Positions 7,343 to 12,866 of a stretch of 12,866 bases of DNA are shown here, in pieces. Each line of letters opens with the position of its first letter. Position 1 is the first letter of the stretch. Below the pieces are notes generated by a model. That model was not told where the DNA came from. It saw nothing but the letters and a program-made list of their open reading frames with translations, and made no database searches. Source of the stretch: Phenylobacterium sp. (GTDB lineage: Bacteria; Pseudomonadota; Alphaproteobacteria; Caulobacterales; Caulobacteraceae). The position numbers were made by a program, and so were the translations under genes. The stretch lies in contig JAQGIJ010000075.1 of the NCBI GenBank assembly GCA_028291285.1, forward strand, positions 1 to 12,866, in the 5' to 3' direction.

Positions 7343-9538
7343 TTAGTAGGTGTAGGCGACCTGCACGCCGAAGGTGCGGGGCGCGGCGTAGGCGCCGTAG
7401 TCCGCCGAGGTGCTGTTGCCGACCACGATGAAGTAGGTGGTGTCGGTCAGGTTCTTACCCCAGACCGAGAAGCGGGTGTGTCCGTCCGGCGTGGTCCAGC
7501 CGAGTTGGCCGTTGAGCAGCATATAGCTGTTCTGCTGGAGACGATCCGACGGCTCCCAGTAATATTTGGCCGTTGCGAATATATTGGCGGAGGCGTCGAA
7601 TTCCCCGCCCATCAGCGCTCTCCGATATTGCGCCCCGGCGTTGACGGTCCACTTCGGCGAACGGATCACGGTCCGGCCGGTGACGTCGCAGACGATCTGG
7701 CGGTTGCCGCCCACCGGCGTCCCCGTGCCGGGCACGCAGGAGGTCGCGGGCACAGGGTTCGACGTCGTCAGCGGGAAGGTGATGTTGGCGCCGGTGAAGT
7801 CCTTGTATTTCGCGTCCAGCAGCGAAAGGCCGAAGTTGACGGTCAATTCCGGCGTGACCCGGCCGTCCACTTGGAACTCCGCGCCCTTGATCACGGCCGC
7901 AGCCGCGTTGCCGAGCGTCACCAGCGCCGCGCCGGCCAGGCGGGCCGAGACCTGAATGTCCTTGTAGTTGTAGCGATAGGCCGCCACGGAGGCGCGCCAG
8001 GCGCCCGCACGCAACGTCTTGGCCCCGATCTCGTAGGCGTCAATCTTTTCCGGAGCCACCGGGATTCCGTTGAGCGCCGTGGCGTTGAACTGGCCGCTCT
8101 TGAAGCCCTTGCTGAACGAGCCGTAGAGATTGACCACATCGGGGATCTCGTACTTCACCACCAGGCGCGGGGTGACGTCGTCCCAGTGGTCGGTGAACGA
8201 CCGATCCGGCGAGGTGGGCGACAGCTTCCCGAAGTTCACCTTCCGCTCGTAGCTGTAGCGAAGCCCGGCGGTGATCGACACGCGATCGATGGGGCTGAAG
8301 GTGGCTTCGCCGAAGACGGCATAGGCGTCGGTCTTCACCCGGGCGACCGTGTAGGTGTTCTGCGGAATGGCGATGATGGGCACATAGCCCGAGACGCTTT
8401 GAAAGACGTAGACCCCGCCCACCCACTGGATCTTGCTGTCGGATGGCGAGTTGAGCTGGAACTCCTGGGTATAGGTGTCCGAGGGCTGGTAATATATCGA
8501 GGTGCGGACTTGCACCAACGTGCCGTCGACGTCAGCCCTCCCACGGTACTTCTCGTGCCGCGCTGAGGTGAGCGACATGAATGACGCCCAGCCCAGGTTG
8601 ACGTCCGCGCGGAAGCTGGCGCCTTCGGCGTTGATGATGTTCCGAGGACGCACCGTGAGCAGATATTGATAGGGGCCGGTCGGGATCGGGGCGGACGGGT
8701 TGAGCGTGCGGCCCACGGTGTTCCCATTGATGGCCACCGAGGCGATGTTGGTCGTGTCTTCCGACTGGCTGGTGTCCAGGGAAAGCGTGAACTTCAAGCT
8801 GTCCGTCGGCTTGTAAAGGATCTTCGCCCGGACGCCGGAAAAGGTGGTGGCCGCCGTCTTTCCCCCGCGGATCAGATCCTTCACATAACCTTCGTCGTTA
8901 TGGTAGAGAACCGACAGGTCGGCGGCGACATTGTCCGTGATCTTTCCAGAGACATAGCCTGCGGCGTCGGTGGACTCCAGGTTGCCCCGGCCGATCGAGA
9001 TCTTGCCAGTGGGCGTGAACGACGGCTCCTTGGTGATGATGGTGATGGCGCCGCCCGTGGCGTTGCGGCCGAACAGCGTTCCCTGCGGCCCCTTGAGCAC
9101 CTCGATCCGTTCGATGTTGTTGAACTGGAAGGCGTTGGAATTCATCTGGGCGTAGTAGACGCCGTCCACGTAGATCGCGACGTTCGCCTCGTCCCCGGGG
9201 GTGATGCTGGTCGAGGAGATCCCGCGGATCGCCGGCTGAGTATAGGCGCCGGTCGCGGACATGATCAGGCCCGGCGTGACCTGCGAAAGCATGACGCTGG
9301 TGTTCACGCCGGAGGCGCCCAGGCGCTCGGCGGAGATCGAGCTCACCGAGGCCGGCACGTCCTGCACCCGCTCCTCGCGGCGGCGCGCGGTGACGACGAT
9401 CTCGTCGACCAGGCTTGTCGAGGCAGGCGCCGCGGTTTGCGCCAGCGCGTACCCCGGCACGCCGATGGAGACCGCCAGGCTGGACGCCGCCGCCAGTAGC
9501 TGAAGCTTGCGGCCATAGTTCGTATTTAAGCAGATCAA
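7343..9538 (-). CDS. TonB-dependent outer-membrane receptor
   Basis: This 731-residue protein is a ligand-gated outer-membrane barrel that imports substrate using TonB/ExbBD energy. It has a signal peptide (positive GRK at 9-11, hydrophobic core, likely cleavage after ALA at 31-33), a TonB-box-like DEIVVTARR at 45-53, and a plug domain containing 'IRGISS', 'VDGVYY', IERIEVLKGPQGTLFGRNATGGAI. The rest is barrel with alternating aromatic strands and ends in Tyr (VAYTY). This is the type of receptor abundant in sphingomonads and caulobacters for hydrophobic or aromatic carbon sources. The start is TTG at 9538: no ATG or GTG precedes the signal peptide in frame, and AGGGGGG is placed six bases upstream. 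It lies 39 bp after the monooxygenase stop and 76 bp before the MFS gene. Local base composition is a little less GC-rich than the flanking enzyme genes. The ligand is unknown; context suggests the operon's growth substrate. Confidence 0.95.
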   Translation of the reverse strand: MICLNTNYGRKLQLLAAASSLAVSIGVPGYALAQTAAPASTSLVDEIVVTARRREERVQDVPASVSSISAERLGASGVNTSVMLSQVTPGLIMSATGAYTQPAIRGISSTSITPGDEANVAIYVDGVYYAQMNSNAFQFNNIERIEVLKGPQGTLFGRNATGGAITIITKEPSFTPTGKISIGRGNLESTDAAGYVSGKITDNVAADLSVLYHNDEGYVKDLIRGGKTAATTFSGVRAKILYKPTDSLKFTLSLDTSQSEDTTNIASVAINGNTVGRTLNPSAPIPTGPYQYLLTVRPRNIINAEGASFRADVNLGWASFMSLTSARHEKYRGRADVDGTLVQVRTSIYYQPSDTYTQEFQLNSPSDSKIQWVGGVYVFQSVSGYVPIIAIPQNTYTVARVKTDAYAVFGEATFSPIDRVSITAGLRYSYERKVNFGKLSPTSPDRSFTDHWDDVTPRLVVKYEIPDVVNLYGSFSKGFKSGQFNATALNGIPVAPEKIDAYEIGAKTLRAGAWRASVAAYRYNYKDIQVSARLAGAALVTLGNAAAAVIKGAEFQVDGRVTPELTVNFGLSLLDAKYKDFTGANITFPLTTSNPVPATSCVPGTGTPVGGNRQIVCDVTGRTVIRSPKWTVNAGAQYRRALMGGEFDASANIFATAKYYWEPSDRLQQNSYMLLNGQLGWTTPDGHTRFSVWGKNLTDTTYFIVVGNSTSADYGAYAAPRTFGVQVAYTY

Positions 9539-9544
9539 GATTAT

Positions 9545-9551
9545 CCCCCCT
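9545..9551 (-). promoter_or_regulatory. Ribosome binding site supporting the TTG start of the receptor
   Basis: On the minus strand AGGGGGG ends six bases before TTG at 9538, an appropriate distance for initiation. It decides the unusual TTG start, because the frame continues upstream only to the monooxygenase stop and contains no ATG or GTG. The surrounding 39-bp gap is AT-rich relative to the rest of the window. Confidence 0.6.
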
Positions 9552-9577
9552 GTATATCTATGGTTTTTCGTGGCTAT

Positions 9578-11221
9578 TTACTTGAGGGCGAAGCCCTCGT
9601 ATCCGCTCGCCACGGCCTGGTTGGCGCGCTCGACATAGGCCGCGAGGCCGCCGACGTAGGGCATGAACACATGCGATCCGTCGGCGTTGACGTGGACCAT
9701 GTAGTTCTTGACCCGCACGCGCAGCAGCGGACGGGCCGCCTCCGCCACGTGCCCGGTCCAGGCGTCCTGCGCGTCCTCAGTGGGCTCGATGGTGGCGAAG
9801 CCCTTCTCGCGCATGTAGGCGATGCAGTCGGCGATCCAGTCGATGTGGTACTCGTTCATCAGCACCATGTTCACCAGCACCGACGGGCTGCCCGGGCCGG
9901 TGACGATGAACAGATTGGGAAAGCCCGCGGTCATCAGGCCCAGCATGGTCCGCGGCCCGCGATCCCAATGGTCGGTCGGGGACTTCCCGTGCTCGTTGCG
10001 GATATTGGCGCGATCGATCGCTCCGCTGAACGCGTGGAACCCTAGAGCGAAGACGATGAGGTCCAGGTCGTAGCTGGCGGCGCGGGTCTTGATACCGGTT
10101 TCGGTGATCCGCTCTATGGGATCACGCGAGATATCCACCAGGGTCACGTTCGGGCGGTTGAAGGTCTCGTAGTATCCGATGTCGAGGCACAGGCGACGGG
10201 TTCCGATCGGATGGTCCCTGGGCGCGAGCAACTCCGCCACCGCCGGGTCCTTGACCGTTTCGCGGATCTTCTCGCGCACGAAATCCGCCACGATGTCGTT
10301 GGACGCCTGGTCCACGGACTGGTCGGCGAAGACCTCCTTCATGCCCTGGCCGCCGCGCGCCCACTGGCGCTCCAGCCGTTCCCGTTGCTCGGCCGGGGTG
10401 TAACTCGCGGCCGGCGCGCCGCGCTCGCGGCCGGTAATCCCGCCCTGGGTGGCGAAAAGCCTTGCGCGGGCGGCCGGCACGTCGGCCGCCACCGCCTCAT
10501 AGCTCGCCGGGTCGATAGGACCGTTCTGCGCCGGCACCGAGAAGTTCGGCGTGCGCTGGAACACATGGAGCTGGCTGGCCTGCTCGGCGAGATGCGGTAT
10601 CGCCTGCACGCCGGACGAGCCGGTGCCGATGACGCCGATTCTTCGACCCTGGAAATCGGCCGGCATGTCGGGCCAGTGGGAGGTCTGAACCCATTCGCCC
10701 TTGAAGGTCTCGAGACCGGGGAAGTCGGGCGTGCGGGCCGCCGAAAGGTTGCCCGTGGCCATCACCAGGAAGCGACAGGTGAATCGCCGACCCGCGCCGG
10801 CGGTCACATGATAGCGCCCTTCCTGCGGACGCCATTGAGCGCCGGTCATGGGGGTGCTGAACAGGATGTGGCGCCGGACGTCCAACCTGTCGGCCGCAAA
10901 GTTGATGTAGCGCAGCAGCTCCGGCTGTGCGGCGTAGCGCTCGCTCCAGCGCCATTCGCGGTAGAGCTCGGGCGAGAAGAAATAGCTGTAGTCGACGCTG
11001 TCGAGGTCGACCCGCGCCCCCGGATAGCGGTTGTGGAACCAGACGCCGCCGACGCCGGCGGCGCTTTCCAGTCCAAGAACCGAGAAACCCTGCTGGCTGA
11101 AGCGATGGAGGGCGTACACCCCGCCGAATCCAGCGCCCACGACGATGACGTCAAAATCCGCATCGTACGCAACTTGAGCGTCGGAACCGTCCGATAGCGT
11201 CACACAACTCTCCGGCTTCAT
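9578..11221 (-). CDS. Flavin-containing Baeyer-Villiger monooxygenase (type I, CHMO/PAMO-like)
   Basis: A 547-residue FAD- and NADPH-dependent monooxygenase expected to convert a ketone to an ester or lactone. Motifs: FAD Rossmann loop GAGFGG (29-34), the BVMO-specific GGVWFHNRYPGARVD (58-72), the fingerprint region FKGEWVQTSHWP (173-184), the NADP loop GTGSSG (199-204), and GTRRLCLDIGYYETFNRPNV (340-359), in which Arg343 aligns with the catalytic Arg337 of phenylacetone monooxygenase. The fingerprint consensus FxGxxxHxxxW(P/D) has His at its seventh position; here that residue is Gln179, encoded by CAG. All other key residues are intact, so activity is likely. ATG at 11221 gives a family-like length with about 22 residues before the first strand; a weak G-rich ribosome site is just upstream. 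It is the first gene of the leftward cluster, divergent from a LysR regulator. Substrate could be cyclic, aromatic or steroid-like. Confidence 0.94.
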   Translation of the reverse strand: MKPESCVTLSDGSDAQVAYDADFDVIVVGAGFGGVYALHRFSQQGFSVLGLESAAGVGGVWFHNRYPGARVDLDSVDYSYFFSPELYREWRWSERYAAQPELLRYINFAADRLDVRRHILFSTPMTGAQWRPQEGRYHVTAGAGRRFTCRFLVMATGNLSAARTPDFPGLETFKGEWVQTSHWPDMPADFQGRRIGVIGTGSSGVQAIPHLAEQASQLHVFQRTPNFSVPAQNGPIDPASYEAVAADVPAARARLFATQGGITGRERGAPAASYTPAEQRERLERQWARGGQGMKEVFADQSVDQASNDIVADFVREKIRETVKDPAVAELLAPRDHPIGTRRLCLDIGYYETFNRPNVTLVDISRDPIERITETGIKTRAASYDLDLIVFALGFHAFSGAIDRANIRNEHGKSPTDHWDRGPRTMLGLMTAGFPNLFIVTGPGSPSVLVNMVLMNEYHIDWIADCIAYMREKGFATIEPTEDAQDAWTGHVAEAARPLLRVRVKNYMVHVNADGSHVFMPYVGGLAAYVERANQAVASGYEGFALK

Positions 11222-11284
11222 CGCCCCCGCCGGAGGCGCGGCTGATCGCGCCGCGCAAGGGTGAAGGACCTCAGGACGGGCCGG

Positions 11285-11314
11285 AATAGGCCCTCATGGC
11301 GAAGCTCCGTCCAA
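11285..11314 (-). promoter_or_regulatory. Candidate sigma70-type promoter for the leftward operon
   Basis: On the minus strand TTGGAC (11314-11309) and CCTATT (11290-11285) are separated by 18 bases, and the predicted start would lie about 57-60 bases upstream of the monooxygenase ATG. The -35 box overlaps the left half of the dyad at 11311-11346, as expected for a LysR-activated promoter. The -10 match is modest, so this is a hypothesis from pattern only. Confidence 0.35.
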
Positions 11315-11358
11315 TACCGATGCCTCGGCCGATCGATGCGGATTGGTTATGGGTATTG
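11311..11358. promoter_or_regulatory. Dyad-symmetric putative operator of the LysR-type regulator
   Basis: CCAAT (11311-11315) and ATTGG (11342-11346) form a dyad centred at 11328.5, the same centre as the perfect palindrome TCGGCCGA (11325-11332), with further paired bases between. A second inverted pair, CAATACC (11312-11318) and GGTATTG (11352-11358), shares the left arm. GATGCGGA is directly repeated at 11335-11342 and 11362-11369. LysR-type regulators usually bind such interrupted dyads in the intergenic region with their divergent target, one site near the -35 box. Exact site boundaries are not resolvable by eye. Confidence 0.4.
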
Positions 11359-11463
11359 ACGGATGCGGAAGTGTGGAGACCCATCCGCTCGCCGTTGGAG
11401 GATCGTCGTCCACCGCGCGGCGCCGCCGGGTCAACTCATAGGGCTGGCCCCAAGAGACGTTCG

Positions 11464-11469
11464 GGAGGG
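11464..11469 (+). promoter_or_regulatory. Ribosome binding site of the LysR regulator
   Basis: GGAGGG is followed by six bases and then ATG at 11476. It is a near-consensus Shine-Dalgarno sequence and selects this start over the in-frame ATG at 11296, which has no comparable site and would add 60 residues with no family resemblance. Confidence 0.75.
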
Positions 11470-11475
11470 TTGAAC

Positions 11476-12375
11476 ATGTCCGCCAACTGGGTGGAGCTGC
11501 GACCGCTGCGCTACTTCGTCATGGCGGCGGACGAGTCCAATCTGACGCGTGCGTCAGAATTGCTGCACGTATCCCAACCGGCTATGTCGCGTCAGCTCAG
11601 CACGCTTGAAGAGAACCTCGGCGCGAAGCTGTTCGACAGGATGCCGCGGGGGATGCGCCTAACTCCCGCCGGCGAGCGTCTGCTGCCCCACGCCCGCGCC
11701 ATCCTGGCCCAGATCGACACCATGGTCGACGACATGGATCGCATGGCGCGCGGCAAGCTCGGCGCCATCCGTATCGGCCTCAGTCCTGTGGCGATGGATC
11801 TTCCAAGGACGCGTCAGGTCTTGGATGCGCAGATGCGAACGGACAGCAACGTCGACCTCATTCTGGAGGTCAATCCGTCATCCCTGCAGATCGCACGCCT
11901 GTGCAATGGCGAGCAGGATGTCGGCTTCCTGTTCTCCGAGGAGCCGCACAACCCCCATGTGAACCTGGCGCTTGTCGAACAGCATCAGCTTGGTGTGGGG
12001 CTGAGTACAAGGCACCCGCTGAATGCGCTGGCGAGCCTCACCTTCGACGACCTGCGCCCCTATGATTTTGTCGGCAGATTCACCAGCTCGGCCCTGGATC
12101 GCACGCTACGGGAGTGGAATTTCCGGCCCCGGGCCGTTCAGCAGATCACCGACACCAAGCTCATGCTGCAGGTGATCGCGTCAGGACACGGCCTGGCGTT
12201 CATCAATACCGCCTGGGCGCAGGGGCCTGTGGAGGGCGTGACGGTCCGCCGGGTAGATGGTCTTGACGTGCCGCTTCCGATCTACATGGCGTGGCGTTGC
12301 GAAGAAACGCAGCCGGTGATCCTCAACTTCGTGGAACGGGCGCTGGGCGTGATCGGTACAGGGCCGGCAGGCTGA
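11476..12375 (+). CDS. LysR-type transcriptional regulator
   Basis: A 299-residue LysR-type regulator of normal length. The N-terminal winged helix-turn-helix spans about residues 8-66: LRYFVMAADESNLTRASELLHVSQPAMSRQLSTLEENLGAKLFDR-type sequence followed by MRLTPAGERLLPHARAIL, all diagnostic of the family. A linker helix and the two-lobed effector-binding domain fill the rest (from about residue 90), including the 'IRIGLSP' strand that starts lobe I. The gene is transcribed away from the monooxygenase operon across a 254-bp shared intergenic region, the classic layout for a LysR activator controlling its divergent neighbour and often itself. A strong ribosome site precedes ATG at 11476. The inducer is presumably the pathway substrate or an intermediate (inference). 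Control of the convergent unidentified gene is possible but not suggested by the layout. Confidence 0.94.
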   Translation: MSANWVELRPLRYFVMAADESNLTRASELLHVSQPAMSRQLSTLEENLGAKLFDRMPRGMRLTPAGERLLPHARAILAQIDTMVDDMDRMARGKLGAIRIGLSPVAMDLPRTRQVLDAQMRTDSNVDLILEVNPSSLQIARLCNGEQDVGFLFSEEPHNPHVNLALVEQHQLGVGLSTRHPLNALASLTFDDLRPYDFVGRFTSSALDRTLREWNFRPRAVQQITDTKLMLQVIASGHGLAFINTAWAQGPVEGVTVRRVDGLDVPLPIYMAWRCEETQPVILNFVERALGVIGTGPAG

Positions 12376-12391
12376 GGCCTGCGTCAGGCCT
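12367..12391. terminator. Overlapping inverted repeats between convergent genes, possible bidirectional terminator
   Basis: Two mutually exclusive hairpins overlap here: GCAGGC-TGAG-GCCTGC (12367-12382, six-bp stem) and AGGCCTG-CGT-CAGGCCT (12375-12391, seven-bp stem). They span the stop codons of both convergent genes, which are only 8 bp apart. No T-run follows on either strand, so termination by this structure alone is uncertain. Confidence 0.4.
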
Positions 12392-12866
12392 GATTGGCGG
12401 GCGTCGCGAGGAGGCGCTGGGCGGCGGCGTCGAGCTGTTTCAACGCCGCCTGGGCATGACCCAACTCCTCGCGCACCAGGGCCGCGAGCCCGGCCCGCGC
12501 GCCGGCCCGCAGAAGCTGGCTTCCACGTTCACTGCCAACCGCCTCGAGCGAGTCCAGCTCCGCGAAGGCGATGAGCGCCCCGCCAAGCGCCGCCTGCGCC
12601 GTCTGCCGCGGCGGGATCGGCCAGGCGGAGATCGCGCGGCCTTCCGGTCCGGGATCAGGTCCCGGATGGGGCCCGTCCCAGGGCAAAACCGGGATCTTCA
12701 GCTCCTCATAGAAGAGCGGCGGCACGACGAGCTGCATGACCGTGCAGGGCGGTGCGAAGCGGATGGCGTAGTCCCAGGCGTACGCGCCCAGCTTCAGCGC
12801 CGAGACGCGGCTGGTCTCCAGCACCTCGCGCACCTGGTGGTGCAGGGCGACCTGGACCACCAGCCC
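12384..12866 (-). CDS. Unidentified protein, C-terminal part (cut by window edge)
   Basis: The frame is open from the right edge (GLVVQVALHH...) to TGA at 12384, giving 160 residues of the C-terminus of a protein whose start is outside the window. I do not recognise the family. Visible features are a hydrophobic/aromatic stretch (LKLGAYAWDYAIRFAPPCTVMQLVVPPLFYEE pattern, about residues 25-56), a Pro/Gly/Asp-rich linker WDGPHPGPDPGPEG, and an Ala/Leu-rich helical C-terminus with EELGHAQAALKQLDAAAQRLL that could form a coiled or amphipathic helix. A GTG at 12860 could be an internal start, but nothing supports it over an upstream start. Codon use and GC-rich third positions look like the neighbours, favouring a real gene. 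It converges with the LysR gene and is likely a separate transcription unit unrelated to the catabolic operon. Confidence 0.65.
   Translation of the reverse strand, partial: GLVVQVALHHQVREVLETSRVSALKLGAYAWDYAIRFAPPCTVMQLVVPPLFYEELKIPVLPWDGPHPGPDPGPEGRAISAWPIPPRQTAQAALGGALIAFAELDSLEAVGSERGSQLLRAGARAGLAALVREELGHAQAALKQLDAAAQRLLATPANQA

Noticed and set aside
9578..11221. Naming the monooxygenase as cyclohexanone monooxygenase and the cluster as a cyclohexanone pathway
   Set aside because: Motifs resemble both CHMO and PAMO types, the fingerprint is altered, and the aldehyde dehydrogenase of the classical pathway is absent from the window.
11296..11475. Longer N-terminus for the LysR regulator from ATG at 11296
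   Set aside because: It would add 60 residues unlike any LysR N-terminus and swallow the dyad region; ATG at 11476 has a near-consensus ribosome site and gives 299 residues.
1..12866. CRISPR arrays, insertion sequences, tRNA genes or integration sites
   Set aside because: No regularly spaced repeats, transposase or integrase motifs, terminal inverted repeats or cloverleaf sequences were seen on either strand.

Overview
This window is GC-rich bacterial DNA carrying densely packed genes that read like an alphaproteobacterial catabolic island. The pairing of a TonB-dependent receptor with a spinster-like MFS carrier, several acyl-CoA dehydrogenases and a Baeyer-Villiger monooxygenase is common in Sphingomonadales and in Caulobacterales such as Phenylobacterium. 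That taxonomic guess is an inference; no rRNA or other marker gene is present.

Layout. Nine genes run leftward on the minus strand from 11221 to the left edge, in transcription order: Baeyer-Villiger monooxygenase (11221-9578), TonB-dependent outer-membrane receptor (9538-7343), MFS transporter (7266-5959), short-chain dehydrogenase (5962-5141), GDXG/HSL-type alpha/beta hydrolase (5138-4209), a short acyl-CoA dehydrogenase-like subunit (4205-3180), a full-length acyl-CoA dehydrogenase (3178-2012), an acyl-CoA synthetase (2015-504), and a third acyl-CoA dehydrogenase cut by the window edge (446-1). The six genes from the MFS carrier to the synthetase overlap by 4 bp or are separated by 1-3 bp. 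The larger gaps are 39 bp (monooxygenase to receptor), 76 bp (receptor to MFS, holding a GC-rich inverted repeat) and 57 bp (synthetase to third dehydrogenase). This is best read as one operon or a main operon with internal processing.

A LysR-type regulator (11476-12375, plus strand) is divergent from the monooxygenase. The 254-bp region between them contains dyad symmetry and a plausible minus-strand promoter. To the right, an unidentified partial gene (12866-12384, minus) converges on the regulator, with overlapping inverted repeats between the two stop codons. No stretch longer than 300 bases lacks a gene. I see no tRNA, rRNA, CRISPR array, insertion sequence or attachment site.

How the genes may work together (inference). 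A hydrophobic ketone or ketone precursor enters through the receptor and MFS carrier. The monooxygenase inserts oxygen next to the carbonyl to give an ester or lactone, the hydrolase opens it, the synthetase makes the CoA thioester, and the acyl-CoA dehydrogenases plus the short-chain dehydrogenase carry out beta-oxidation steps. The substrate cannot be read from sequence; alicyclic ketones, terpenoid ketones and steroid-like compounds all fit. The most notable points are the coherent import-to-CoA-ester gene set, a Gln in place of the usual His in the Baeyer-Villiger fingerprint, an adjacent catalytic/non-catalytic dehydrogenase pair like mycobacterial heterotetramers, and a dyad-rich LysR/operon intergenic region.
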